Below the pieces are notes generated by a model. The model searched no databases. It was given only the letters and a program-made list of their open reading frames with translations, and was not told where the DNA came from. A DNA stretch of 64,000 nucleotides from positions 1 to 64,000 of the forward strand of contig JAEWMS010000012.1 in the NCBI GenBank assembly GCA_023393115.1, in the 5' to 3' direction. The translations under genes and the position numbers were made by a program. This DNA is from Bacillota bacterium (GTDB lineage: Bacteria > Bacillota > Clostridia > Acetivibrionales > DSM-1351). This document shows, piece after piece, positions 52,673 to 61,189 of this stretch (the first letter of the stretch is position 1; the number at the start of each line of letters is the position of its first letter).

Positions 52673-54703
52673 CTATGTATTTTTGCCGTAATTACTCAGC
52701 TCAACTTCCACTGCAATAATTTCTCCCTCAGACAGCTGTATTTCCTTGTAAATATCAATATCAGTCCTGTTCCAATTAGTATACTTTACCTTTAATGTAC
52801 CTGACTCACGGCTAAGAGGTTCCGGCAATATGTCTTTTATTAAGATAGGTACTTTATTTTCCAGGCTTCTGTTTACCAATAGAATAAAGTTCTGCCCGGT
52901 TGCACTGTCAAAATACACTATTACCGTGACAAGGCTACTGTTAAAGCCCGGGATTAAATGAAAGTTATCTTTTCTTGAAATAAGTGCTTTATACTCACTA
53001 TTCAAAGTATTAACTTTTCCAATTACCCCTTCAATCCATTTTCTATCCTTTGATGTCCATTTCAAATAGTAGTTATCGAAAAAAGCCAGTTTTCCATACA
53101 TAGGGTCGTTTTTTTCCAGTATAAATCTTCCGGCTTCGGTATTATCAAGCCCTAAATTCATTGGCTGGTATTCCATCAATTCCTGACCGTTATTAATGAA
53201 AAGTACCTTATTGGGTATGAAGCCATTTATAAAGTTGATTATCTCAAGCAGCGCTTTATTATGGATGTATGCCGACCTCGGAGTATCAGGAGTTTCCATT
53301 GCTGCAGCAACAGGTAACTCGGAAAGCAGAAGAGTTTCCTCAAATAGCTTCTTATTAAAATCCGTCTCTTGAATTTCCTTATACAAGCCGTATAGAAAAC
53401 CACTGATAAAGTGAAAACCGTCCCTTGAAGCCTGAGCCGATTTCTCCACTAGAAATTCTTCTGACCAAAGTAAAAAATTACTGTTATTCTCTTTTGCCTT
53501 TTGTATAATACTCTTGTTCAATTCGGCAGGAAGAGCATGCCCCATGTCTATTCTGGCACCATCAATTCCATAATTCATCTGATAGAATGGTATTACACCT
53601 TCGATATAGCTCCACAGTTCAACATTTTTTATGCTGCCGTGATACTTATTCAGTGATACCCCATCCTGCATAAGAAAGTCAGGGGACGAAGGGTCAATAT
53701 ATTTTGCTACTTTTTTATGGCTGTCAAAGTAAAACTTGGGATAGGTTACGTCCTTCCATGGTGGCTGAGGATCATTCAGAACATTTGAGAACCCCGGCAT
53801 AGTAGTTATCCCGAATTCATTCTCAATGAGCTTTAATAAGTTTTCTCCTTCTTTCTTATGCTTTCTCACCAGCGCTTCCCATTTCACCTTATCTAGTACA
53901 TTAGGAGGAAATGTAAACTGTGCCTTATACTCGGTAAATCTGGAGCTGGTGTACAGACTATGCAGATTATCATCATCTACGAGTATAAGCTGCTTATCTG
54001 ACTCAAGAGTTGGAGCACTAAAGGATTCATTACTATCGAGCTTTATCCAGTAAAGCCATTCCGGGTGTTCTACAAGCAGATCGTTATCCCTTGAGAAGGT
54101 TCTAAATACAAAATCCAGCATTACTCGGATGTTCAGCATATGACAGGCTTCAATAAAGGCCCTGAATTCGGTATCTATAAAAGTTTTATCTTCTCCTGTA
54201 AGAGGATCATGTAAATCGGGATCAAGCCTGTAAATATTTTTTATGGCATATGGGCTGGCCTTTTCACCCTTTTTATACATATCACTGGTATCAAAAACCG
54301 GCAGCAGATAGATTATATCTACTCCCATACCTTTTAGATAAGGAAGATAGCACAGTGATTTTAAGAAGGTTCCCGAATGTATCTGCCCTTTTTCTCCATG
54401 TTCCCATGCAGTAAACATTCGTGGCAGCATGCTGTAGACAGTCGTGCCGGATATGTTGCCACAGCATTTACCATCGGCCTCAAGTGCAGGAAGATAGTTC
54501 TTATCCTTCTCAGCCAGCTTAAGTATGTTATTCCGGATACATTCTGAATAAAAATCAAAGGGATTTACTTGTATTTCCCCTGGTCTGGTCCTTTCAAGCT
54601 CTGTGTAACCAAAATAGTTCCAAGCTTCGGGGATATTATACGGTCTGGTAAAAACATCTCTTTGTTTCTCCAGCCTTTCCAATAGTTTTAATATATTGTT
54701 CAT
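52673..54703 (-). CDS. GH13 alpha-amylase-family enzyme
   Basis: The 676-residue cytoplasmic protein has a GH13 barrel: YLKGMGVDIIYLLPVF, IRVMLDFVFRTFSRD, IDGARIDMGHALPAE (nucleophile Asp), FLLWSEEFLVEK (acid Glu) and AMETPDTPRSAYIH (third Asp). The unusual His/Asp pattern after the nucleophile and the 100-residue N-terminal extension do not match common amylase subfamilies, so the reaction (hydrolysis or transfer) is open. It is the first gene before glgP and probably processes maltodextrins for the phosphorylase. A LacI-type operator lies 236 bases upstream. Confidence 0.85.
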   Translation of the reverse strand: MNNILKLLERLEKQRDVFTRPYNIPEAWNYFGYTELERTRPGEIQVNPFDFYSECIRNNILKLAEKDKNYLPALEADGKCCGNISGTTVYSMLPRMFTAWEHGEKGQIHSGTFLKSLCYLPYLKGMGVDIIYLLPVFDTSDMYKKGEKASPYAIKNIYRLDPDLHDPLTGEDKTFIDTEFRAFIEACHMLNIRVMLDFVFRTFSRDNDLLVEHPEWLYWIKLDSNESFSAPTLESDKQLILVDDDNLHSLYTSSRFTEYKAQFTFPPNVLDKVKWEALVRKHKKEGENLLKLIENEFGITTMPGFSNVLNDPQPPWKDVTYPKFYFDSHKKVAKYIDPSSPDFLMQDGVSLNKYHGSIKNVELWSYIEGVIPFYQMNYGIDGARIDMGHALPAELNKSIIQKAKENNSNFLLWSEEFLVEKSAQASRDGFHFISGFLYGLYKEIQETDFNKKLFEETLLLSELPVAAAMETPDTPRSAYIHNKALLEIINFINGFIPNKVLFINNGQELMEYQPMNLGLDNTEAGRFILEKNDPMYGKLAFFDNYYLKWTSKDRKWIEGVIGKVNTLNSEYKALISRKDNFHLIPGFNSSLVTVIVYFDSATGQNFILLVNRSLENKVPILIKDILPEPLSRESGTLKVKYTNWNRTDIDIYKEIQLSEGEIIAVEVELSNYGKNT

Positions 54704-54938
54704 TGTATCTCCAGTTATTGCATTTATTTTTTATTGAGATTTGTTTCTTAATCTTATTGCCTTACGCAGTAGTAAATAATTTCATTACCACTAGCAATTT
54801 TCTAACGAGACTAGGGCTTCTGATGACAACTCATACACCTCTCGCCTCATTAAAAAATATAATTCTATGTCAAATTACAAGTCCATCTAGAAAGCTAGTT
54901 TTATATGGAGGAATTTGCTACAGTGTTTGCACGTATAG

Positions 54939-54956
54939 TGTGCAATCGTTTGCATA
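54939..54956. promoter_or_regulatory. LacI-type operator upstream of the GH13-glgP operon
   Basis: TGTGCAATCGTTTGCATA contains the dyad TGCAA-N-CG-N-TTGCA. The first 15 bases recur exactly at 56136-56150 in front of the lacI-type gene. The rest of the 362-bp gap 54704-55065 shows no gene. Confidence 0.75.
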
Positions 54957-55065
54957 GCCATTCCTAAAATGCACATACAGCTAATGTGATTAAGTGTATG
55001 TGCTCTGGATTAATACCTTGGAATCTATATTTTCTAGTGTTAGAGCATATAGTTGTTTAACCTGG

Positions 55066-56091
55066 TCAAAGTCTTTTTGATGTTGAATTTCTTATTATAA
55101 GTTCTGCCGGAATAATAGATCTGTTAAAGCTTTTTACACCTTCTTCTATGTTTGAATAAAGTATTTTAAAGGCCTTAGCACCAAGTTCAAACTCATTCAC
55201 TTTAACAGAAGTAAGTGTGGGAGTTGTATACTCACACAGGGGAAAGTTGTTAAAACCTGCAACGGCAATGTCATCAGGAATCTTAATACCTTTTTCGTTC
55301 AAATATTTCATAAAACCAAAGGCAATCAGATCATCACAGGTAATAACCGCCGTATATTCAGAGCCTCGAGCTTGGAGCTGCTCAGCGAGTTCATAACCCG
55401 CATCATCTATATACCTGCCGGTTAAAACTAAATCCGGGTTGATATTAATGTTACTATCCAGTAAAGCCTTTTTATAACCTTCGTATCGGTCCATTGTAAC
55501 AACGAATTCTGGAGTAAGCCCGACAAAAGCAATTTTTCTATGTCCCTGCTCAATAAGATGCATGGTAAGATCATAAGCAATCGACATGTTGTTGTTATCC
55601 ACCCAATTGATATCTTCATCAACCTGAGGCCTTCCTACCACAACAAATGGAAATCTGGACTTCTTGAGTTCGGTAATACACGGGTCTTTAGTACGGGAAG
55701 CCAACATGATAAGACCACCAACAATTCCCCCGTTAATCAGGTCCCTAATATATTTCCTTTCTTCTCTGACATCAGATACACTTGTGAGAAGAATATTATA
55801 ACCACTCTTATGGGCCATTGCAGTAATACCTCTTATTATCTCGGGAAAAAAAGGATGTCTGAAGGCTTTTTCAGTTAGTTCAGGTATCATTATTGCTACA
55901 ATATTTGTGGTTTTTCTGGCCAGTGATCGTGCAATGATGTTTGGATGGTAATCAAGCTCCTGTATAATTTTATTTATACGTTCCTTTGTTTCAGTGCTGA
56001 TTCTAGGACTGTCAGCCAGAACTCTGGAAACTGTTGACGCTGCAACACCAGCTTCTCTGGCAACATCGTTTATCGTTGTTATCTTCTTCAC
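55066..56091 (-). CDS. LacI-family transcriptional regulator (maltodextrin/glucan type)
   Basis: The 341-residue regulator has an N-terminal LacI helix-turn-helix (TINDVAREAGVAASTVSRVLADS, then YHPNIIARSLARKTT) and a periplasmic-binding-like effector domain (FPFVVVGRPQVDEDINWVDN, HRKIAFVGLTPEF, VITCDDLIAFGFMKYL). The GTG start follows GGGGGAT. Identical operators lie upstream of its own gene and of GH13-glgP, so autoregulation and control of glucan breakdown are predicted. The effector is probably a maltooligosaccharide (inference). Confidence 0.92.
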   Translation of the reverse strand: MKKITTINDVAREAGVAASTVSRVLADSPRISTETKERINKIIQELDYHPNIIARSLARKTTNIVAIMIPELTEKAFRHPFFPEIIRGITAMAHKSGYNILLTSVSDVREERKYIRDLINGGIVGGLIMLASRTKDPCITELKKSRFPFVVVGRPQVDEDINWVDNNNMSIAYDLTMHLIEQGHRKIAFVGLTPEFVVTMDRYEGYKKALLDSNININPDLVLTGRYIDDAGYELAEQLQARGSEYTAVITCDDLIAFGFMKYLNEKGIKIPDDIAVAGFNNFPLCEYTTPTLTSVKVNEFELGAKAFKILYSNIEEGVKSFNRSIIPAELIIRNSTSKRL

Positions 56092-56135
56092 TGTATCCCC
56101 CGGCTAATACAAGATTATTGCTTTTACTAGCTGCC

Positions 56136-56153
56136 TGTGCAATCGTTTGCTTA
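56136..56153. promoter_or_regulatory. LacI-type operator at the lacI promoter
   Basis: TGTGCAATCGTTTGCTTA lies 44 bases upstream of the LacI start, next to an AT-rich TATTATTAT stretch that may be its -10 region. It shares 15 identical bases with the site at 54939. Confidence 0.75.
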
Positions 56154-56525
56154 TAATAATAGTATATAAATTACACATACCGCTGTCAATAGTTATTTTG
56201 AAATATGCGGAATATTCCGTATTAGCAGAAAACTCTTGGGCTGGTCGAAATTTATTTGAATGCAGAACCAGCAGATGGAAATAACTATTAATGTAACAAT
56301 AAATAGCTCCTGATAGTTTTTTACAGATAAGGGTCAAATATATAGTTACCATAATCCGGAATCATAAAGTGTATTTTGTGACAGTAACTTAATAAAGCGC
56401 TAACGCTGTGCTCCATTAATGGGTATTTTTTACTAATTTATTTGTCGATTTTCGGTGGTTTTTATAATTGCCACCAAATACTGGCATTTACAGCTATTTG
56501 AACTTATATTGGTAGTAATAAATTA

Positions 56526-56554
56526 TTGAATTCAGCTTCTCTTTGTAGTATAAT
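56526..56554 (+). promoter_or_regulatory. Strong promoter of the opp operon with a long leader
   Basis: TTGAAT (56526-56531) and consensus TATAAT (56549-56554) are exactly 17 bp apart. They predict a leader of about 280 bases before oppB. The 750-bp gap 56092-56840 also has AGCG/CGCT (56396-56407) and a GGTGG/CCACC hairpin, but no gene and no recognised riboswitch. Confidence 0.65.
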
Positions 56555-56803
56555 GCGTGATTGTAGCATCTTTATTTATTTATATTTCGACAGTATTTGT
56601 AATAATTTCAAGATGTGGACTTTCTTTCTTTATGGTAACTTCTTCTAATTAAGTTGACTGTGACATATTCGGTTACTTGAAATAAGAGAGCATGACCAAA
56701 GCACTAGTATTAAAGAATTTTAGATATTACCTAGTACGTGATCGATATAGTTTAACTTACTCGATTTATTGAGATAGCAAGGCTGGAACAAATTTTACTA
56801 CAC

Positions 56804-56824
56804 GCTGTGTTATAGGGTCACAGC
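56804..56824 (+). promoter_or_regulatory. Hairpin before the oppB ribosome binding site
   Basis: GCTGTG (56804-56809) pairs with CACAGC (56819-56824), ending 16 bases before the ATG with GGAGG in between. Confidence 0.5.
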
Positions 56825-56840
56825 AAAACATGGAGGTCGT

Positions 56841-57767
56841 ATGCTGAAATACATTTTAAAGCGGTTAATAGTTTCATTACTTACATTATGGATTATGTTT
56901 ACATTAACTTTTTTCCTAATGCACTTAACCCCCGGTAATCCATTTTTGGGAGATAGAAAAATAACTCCTGAAATTATGGCCAACCTTGAGGCAAAATACG
57001 GATTGGATAAGCCCCTTTTAACACAATATGGAATGTATGCAAAAAATATAATTACAAAAGGTGATTTGGGAGAATCTATAAAGCTGGCAGGTCAGAGTGT
57101 TGGAGAGATTATTGTAAGAAAGTTTCCATACTCACTAAAGCTAGGTCTCTTCGCAAGTGCTATTGCTATTGTTGTTGGAACAGTACTGGGAACCATAAGT
57201 GCACTTAAGAAAAATACAGGTGCCGACAGGGCAATAATGTTTATCGTTACCATAGGAATAGCAGTACCCAGCTTTGTTGTTGCCACAGTAAGTATGGTTG
57301 TTTTTGGAGTAAAACTTCACATATTCCCGACGGTCAGTAGTCTAGATACTTTGTCAAGCTACATTTTACCAGGTTTTGCGCTCTCATTCTTCCCGCTGAG
57401 TTTTGTAACAAGACTTATGCGCTCCTCTATGCTGGATGTTATTAATCAGGATTATATACGAACTGCAAGAGCTAAGGGTCTTTCTGAAAGGGTAGTAATT
57501 TTTAAACATGGTTTGAGAAATGGTATTCTTCCCGTCGTAACCTATGCAGGCCCTATGATAGCCAGTGTTTTAACCGGTTCCTTTGTAATTGAATCAATAT
57601 TCTCTATTCCCGGACTGGGAAGTTCCTTTGTAACAAGTATCACTGCAAAAGATTACCCAACTGTTATGGGCGTAACCATTTTCTTCGGAGCATTATTGAT
57701 TTTTATGAACCTTTTAGTAGATATAATATACAGATTTGTTGATCCAAGAATCAATATAACCAAGTAG
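56841..57767 (+). CDS. oppB: Oligopeptide-type ABC transporter permease OppB
   Basis: The 308-residue permease has about six membrane segments. It starts MLKYILKRLIVSLLTLWIMF, has the OppB-typical FFLMHLTPGNPF and YGLDKPLLTQYGMY, and the permease loop DYIRTARAKGLSERVVIFKHGLRN. It forms one half of the peptide channel with OppC. GGAGGTCGT precedes the ATG. It is the first gene of oppBCDFA and is preceded by a long leader and a hairpin. Confidence 0.93.
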   Translation: MLKYILKRLIVSLLTLWIMFTLTFFLMHLTPGNPFLGDRKITPEIMANLEAKYGLDKPLLTQYGMYAKNIITKGDLGESIKLAGQSVGEIIVRKFPYSLKLGLFASAIAIVVGTVLGTISALKKNTGADRAIMFIVTIGIAVPSFVVATVSMVVFGVKLHIFPTVSSLDTLSSYILPGFALSFFPLSFVTRLMRSSMLDVINQDYIRTARAKGLSERVVIFKHGLRNGILPVVTYAGPMIASVLTGSFVIESIFSIPGLGSSFVTSITAKDYPTVMGVTIFFGALLIFMNLLVDIIYRFVDPRINITK

Positions 57768-57813
57768 AGATAAATGCGAAGCAGAATAAGTGCTTCAGTT
57801 ACTAAATATGTCG

Positions 57814-57827
57814 CTGTTTAGCAACAG
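57814..57827 (+). promoter_or_regulatory. Hairpin before the oppC ribosome binding site
   Basis: CTGTT (57814-57818), loop TAGC, AACAG (57823-57827), ending 14 bases before the oppC ATG. Confidence 0.45.
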
Positions 57828-57841
57828 AATGGAGTCAAACA

Positions 57842-58837
57842 ATGAAAACTATGAATAATTCTGAAGTTTTAGATAGTAAATTATTTTTGCCAGCAACAGA
57901 AAGTGAAAGGGCAACCGCCGAGGTGATGCGCCCCTCGGTAGGCTTTTGGAAGGACGCATGGAGAAGACTTAGAGCCAATAAGGTAGCTATGGGTTCTCTT
58001 ATTGTTATATTAATAGTGGTATTGGCAGCTATTATCGGACCAATGCTTTCACCCTATTCATATGAACAGATAAATAAAGGCCAAGAAAATTTATCACCTA
58101 ATGCTCAGCATATTTTTGGTACAGACAGTCTGGGAAGAGACTTATTCACAAGAACCATGATAGGTGCCAGAATATCCATTGCTGTAGGTGTTGTAGCCGC
58201 TGTTATGATATCCATAATCGGTATTATTTATGGTGCTGTTTCAGGCTTTCTGGGCGGTTGGGTTGATATTGTTATGATGAGAATTGTTGATATTGTTTAC
58301 TCAGTACCGACAATACTTATTGTTATTCTTTTGCAGGTTGTGCTTAAGGACCCCATAGACAAATTTCTTGCATCTGCAAATGCTCCTGATTTTCTAAAAG
58401 GTCTTGGTGTCGGTTTAATAAGCATATTTTTCGTACTTGGCCTACTTTACTGGGTTGATATGGCACGTATAGTCCGCGGCCAGATTCTCGCCTTGAAGGA
58501 ACAGGAATTTGTTCTGGCTGCTAAAGTGCTTGGGGCCAGCAGTAAAGACATAATCTTTAAGCATTTAATACCAAACTGTATCGGTCAGATTATCGTTGTT
58601 GCAACGCTTAAAATCCCTGAGGCTATATTTGTTGAATCATTTTTAAGCTTTATAGGTCTTGGAGTTTCCATTCCTATGGCTTCACTGGGATCCTTGTCTC
58701 AGCTGGCACTTAAGGGAATTTATTCTTACCCCTATATGCTGGTTTTCCCGGCTGCAACCATTAGTATCATAATACTTGCCATGAACCTATTTGGAGACGG
58801 ACTCAGAGATGCACTTGATCCTCGAATGAAGAAATAA
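57842..58837 (+). CDS. oppC: Oligopeptide-type ABC transporter permease OppC
   Basis: The 331-residue permease has a cytoplasmic N-terminal extension, SFWKD-like start of the OppC domain (GFWKDAWRRLRANKVAMGSL), and HIFGTDSLGRDLFTRTMIGARIS. The EAA loop is EFVLAAKVLGASSKDIIFKHLIPN. The end is DGLRDALDPRMKK, typical of OppC/DppC. It pairs with OppB. A 200-bp gap with two copies of a hairpin-bearing element separates it from oppD. Confidence 0.93.
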   Translation: MKTMNNSEVLDSKLFLPATESERATAEVMRPSVGFWKDAWRRLRANKVAMGSLIVILIVVLAAIIGPMLSPYSYEQINKGQENLSPNAQHIFGTDSLGRDLFTRTMIGARISIAVGVVAAVMISIIGIIYGAVSGFLGGWVDIVMMRIVDIVYSVPTILIVILLQVVLKDPIDKFLASANAPDFLKGLGVGLISIFFVLGLLYWVDMARIVRGQILALKEQEFVLAAKVLGASSKDIIFKHLIPNCIGQIIVVATLKIPEAIFVESFLSFIGLGVSIPMASLGSLSQLALKGIYSYPYMLVFPAATISIIILAMNLFGDGLRDALDPRMKK

Positions 58838-58874
58838 AATAAAGCTGAATAAAGAAGGTTGAATAGAGAAAGTT

Positions 58875-59037
58875 TATTATTGCAGTCGCTATGTTGGCTC
58901 AAAGCCATGACGTGTAAAACATCACATGGCCAATTAACCTCCTTTATTCGCCCATTGCGATAAAGGATATATATTTCATTACTACTTGTGGCCACAATGT
59001 TGGCTCAAAGCCACTAACGGTGGCTTAGGAGGTTTAT
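58875..59037 (+). repeat. Two copies of a hairpin-bearing element between oppC and oppD
   Basis: GTTGGCTCAAAGCCA occurs at about 58893-58907 and 58999-59013. The second copy is preceded by GATATATATTTCATTAC and followed by the hairpin AGCCAC (59009-59014) / GTGGCT (59020-59025) and AGGAGG. The first copy is followed by GCCATG/CATGGC and an inverted AACCTCC. The block closely resembles the one in front of xylG. Confidence 0.65.
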
Positions 59038-60045
59038 ATGAGCAAAGAACTACTTAAAATAAATGATTTGAAGGTTTCCTTCTTCACACCGGCCGGTGAG
59101 GTAAAAGCCGTAAACGGTGTAAGTTATTCCCTTGCACCCGGTAAGGTGCTTGGTATTGTAGGAGAATCCGGCTCAGGAAAAAGCGTTTCCTCCTACTCCA
59201 TAATGGGGCTTATAGATAAGCCCGGGAAAATCGTCGGAGGAAGTATTATATTCGACGGGAAAGATGTTTCTTCGATGACTAAAGCTGAAAGGCTAAATTT
59301 TGCAGGTAATGAGGTTGCAATGATATTTCAGGACCCTATGACCTGCCTAAATCCTGTTTTTACAATAGGTAATCAGATTTCAGAGTCCCTTCATCATAAA
59401 TATGGAAAGCTTTCAAAAGAAGAGGTAAAGAAAAGATCAATAGAGCTCCTGTCACTGGTTGGTATTAATGAGCCTGAAAAGCGATTATCTCAGTATCCAC
59501 ACGAATTCTCCGGCGGTATGCGCCAGAGAGCGATGATTGCCATGGCTCTAGCCGGTTCGCCCAAGCTTCTTATCGCAGACGAACCCACTACTGCGCTGGA
59601 TGTAACCATTCAGGCACAGATACTTGAGCTATTAAAGGATATTCAGAAAAAGACCGGAATGGCAATCGTTCTGATTACCCACGATCTTGGTATTGTAGCT
59701 GATATGGCCGACGATGTAATAGTTATGTATGGAGGCCGAATTGTTGAGCAGGGCTCGGTTTACAGTATTTTTAACAATCCACGTCATCCATATACCAAAG
59801 GTCTGATACGCTCACTGCCGGACCTTAATAAAAAGGGTGAAAAGCTTATTCCCATTGAGGGAAATCCCATAGATCTCCTGAATCTTCCTCAGGGCTGTTC
59901 CTTTGCTCCAAGATGTGAAAACTGTATGAAGGTCTGTATCAACCATATGCCCCAAGAGCATGTTGAGGAGGATGGACATAGCACAACCTGCTGGCTTTAT
60001 GACAGCAGAGCCAATAAGAATGTGGAGGTAAAGAATAATGGATAA
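59038..60045 (+). CDS. oppD: Oligopeptide-type ABC transporter ATPase OppD
   Basis: The 335-residue ATPase has Walker A GESGSGKSVSSYSIMG, the signature FSGGMRQRAMIAMALAGSP, Walker B LLIADEPTTALDV and an H-loop in VLITHDLGIVADMADD. The C-terminal oligopeptide/dipeptide domain is cysteine-rich: GCSFAPRCENCMKVC. It energises import with OppF. AGGAGGTTTAT precedes the ATG. It overlaps oppF by eight bases. Confidence 0.94.
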   Translation: MSKELLKINDLKVSFFTPAGEVKAVNGVSYSLAPGKVLGIVGESGSGKSVSSYSIMGLIDKPGKIVGGSIIFDGKDVSSMTKAERLNFAGNEVAMIFQDPMTCLNPVFTIGNQISESLHHKYGKLSKEEVKKRSIELLSLVGINEPEKRLSQYPHEFSGGMRQRAMIAMALAGSPKLLIADEPTTALDVTIQAQILELLKDIQKKTGMAIVLITHDLGIVADMADDVIVMYGGRIVEQGSVYSIFNNPRHPYTKGLIRSLPDLNKKGEKLIPIEGNPIDLLNLPQGCSFAPRCENCMKVCINHMPQEHVEEDGHSTTCWLYDSRANKNVEVKNNG

Positions 60046-61021
60046 AAAGGTTTTAATAGAAGTGAACAGCCTGAAACAATATTTCCACATAAGAAATAAT
60101 ATGGGTGAAAAAGCTTTTGTTAAGGCTGTTGACGGTGTGACCTTTAACATATATAAAGGTGAAACCCTCGGTCTGGTTGGTGAATCAGGCTCAGGAAAGA
60201 CAACGCTGGGGCGCTCCATTCTAAGAATTTATGACCCTACCGATGGACAAATAAAATTTTCGGGTGTTGATATAACGAATTTGCAGAGAAGCAAGCTTTT
60301 ACCATACAGAAAGAAAATGCAGTATATTTTTCAGGACCCATACGCATCTCTTGACCCGCGTATGACTGTTTCGGATATTGTTGGTGAACCACTGGATATC
60401 CATAAACTCACATCCTCCAAAAAGGAGAGAACAGAAAAAATCAGAGAGCTATTAAAGCTTGTAGGATTAAACACTGAACATTCCTCACGCTATCCTCATG
60501 AGTTTTCAGGGGGACAGCGTCAGAGAATAGGCATAGCTAGAGCTATAGCCGTGGAACCAGAATTTATTGTTTGCGATGAACCTGTCTCTGCACTTGACGT
60601 GTCAATCAGAGCACAGATAATAAATACACTAGAAGAAATGCAGGAAAGGCTTGATCTGACCTACCTATTTATCTCACATGATCTTGGAGTAGTTAGACAT
60701 ACCTGCGACAGAGTCGGAGTAATGTATTTGGGACATATTGTTGAGCTTGTTGAATCAGAGGAATTGTATAAAAATCCTCTACATCCCTATACGCAGGCAC
60801 TCCTTACCGCAATCCCCGAGCCAGACCCTGAAGTTGCCAAGAAAAGAAACAGGATTATCTTAAAGGGTGAAATACCATCACCTGTGAATCCACCTTCAGG
60901 TTGTAAATTCAGAACGAGATGTCCTTATGCAAAGGATATTTGCGCAAAGCAGGTTCCTGAATTCAAGGACCATGGAAATGGCCACTATGTAGCATGTCAT
61001 TTCGCGGGAGAAATTAAATAG
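60038..61021 (+). CDS. oppF: Oligopeptide-type ABC transporter ATPase OppF
   Basis: The 327-residue ATPase has Walker A GESGSGKTTLGRSILR, Q-loop MQYIFQDPYASLDPR, signature FSGGQRQRIGIARAIA, Walker B FIVCDEPVSALDVS and the C-terminal domain GCKFRTRCPYAKDIC. It is the partner of OppD. GGAGGTAAAGAATA lies inside the end of oppD. A 168-bp gap follows before the binding-protein gene. Confidence 0.94.
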   Translation: MDKKVLIEVNSLKQYFHIRNNMGEKAFVKAVDGVTFNIYKGETLGLVGESGSGKTTLGRSILRIYDPTDGQIKFSGVDITNLQRSKLLPYRKKMQYIFQDPYASLDPRMTVSDIVGEPLDIHKLTSSKKERTEKIRELLKLVGLNTEHSSRYPHEFSGGQRQRIGIARAIAVEPEFIVCDEPVSALDVSIRAQIINTLEEMQERLDLTYLFISHDLGVVRHTCDRVGVMYLGHIVELVESEELYKNPLHPYTQALLTAIPEPDPEVAKKRNRIILKGEIPSPVNPPSGCKFRTRCPYAKDICAKQVPEFKDHGNGHYVACHFAGEIK

Positions 61022-61189
61022 TTTAATGTTTCCATATGACAAGAGGATATCTGTTCTTTAGTTAATGAGGTCGACATTGATATAAAGATAAAAGTGATAG
61101 CGCTTTTTTATTCCAGAAAATATCACGTTTGCATTATGGAGTTAATTAAGAAATCAACATATTTTAGCAATAATAGGGAGGTATAAATT

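Noticed and set aside
54703..54957. 84-codon plus-strand frame upstream of the GH13 gene
   Set aside because: No ribosome binding site; it overlaps the operator and promoter region of the minus-strand operon.
56104..56352. 82-codon minus-strand frame upstream of the LacI gene
   Set aside because: It covers the operator and promoter region and has no homology or ribosome binding site.
61095..61108. CcpA cre-like site before oppA (TGATAGCGCTTTTT)
   Set aside because: Three mismatches to the cre consensus including the conserved 3-prime CA; too weak to list as a site.
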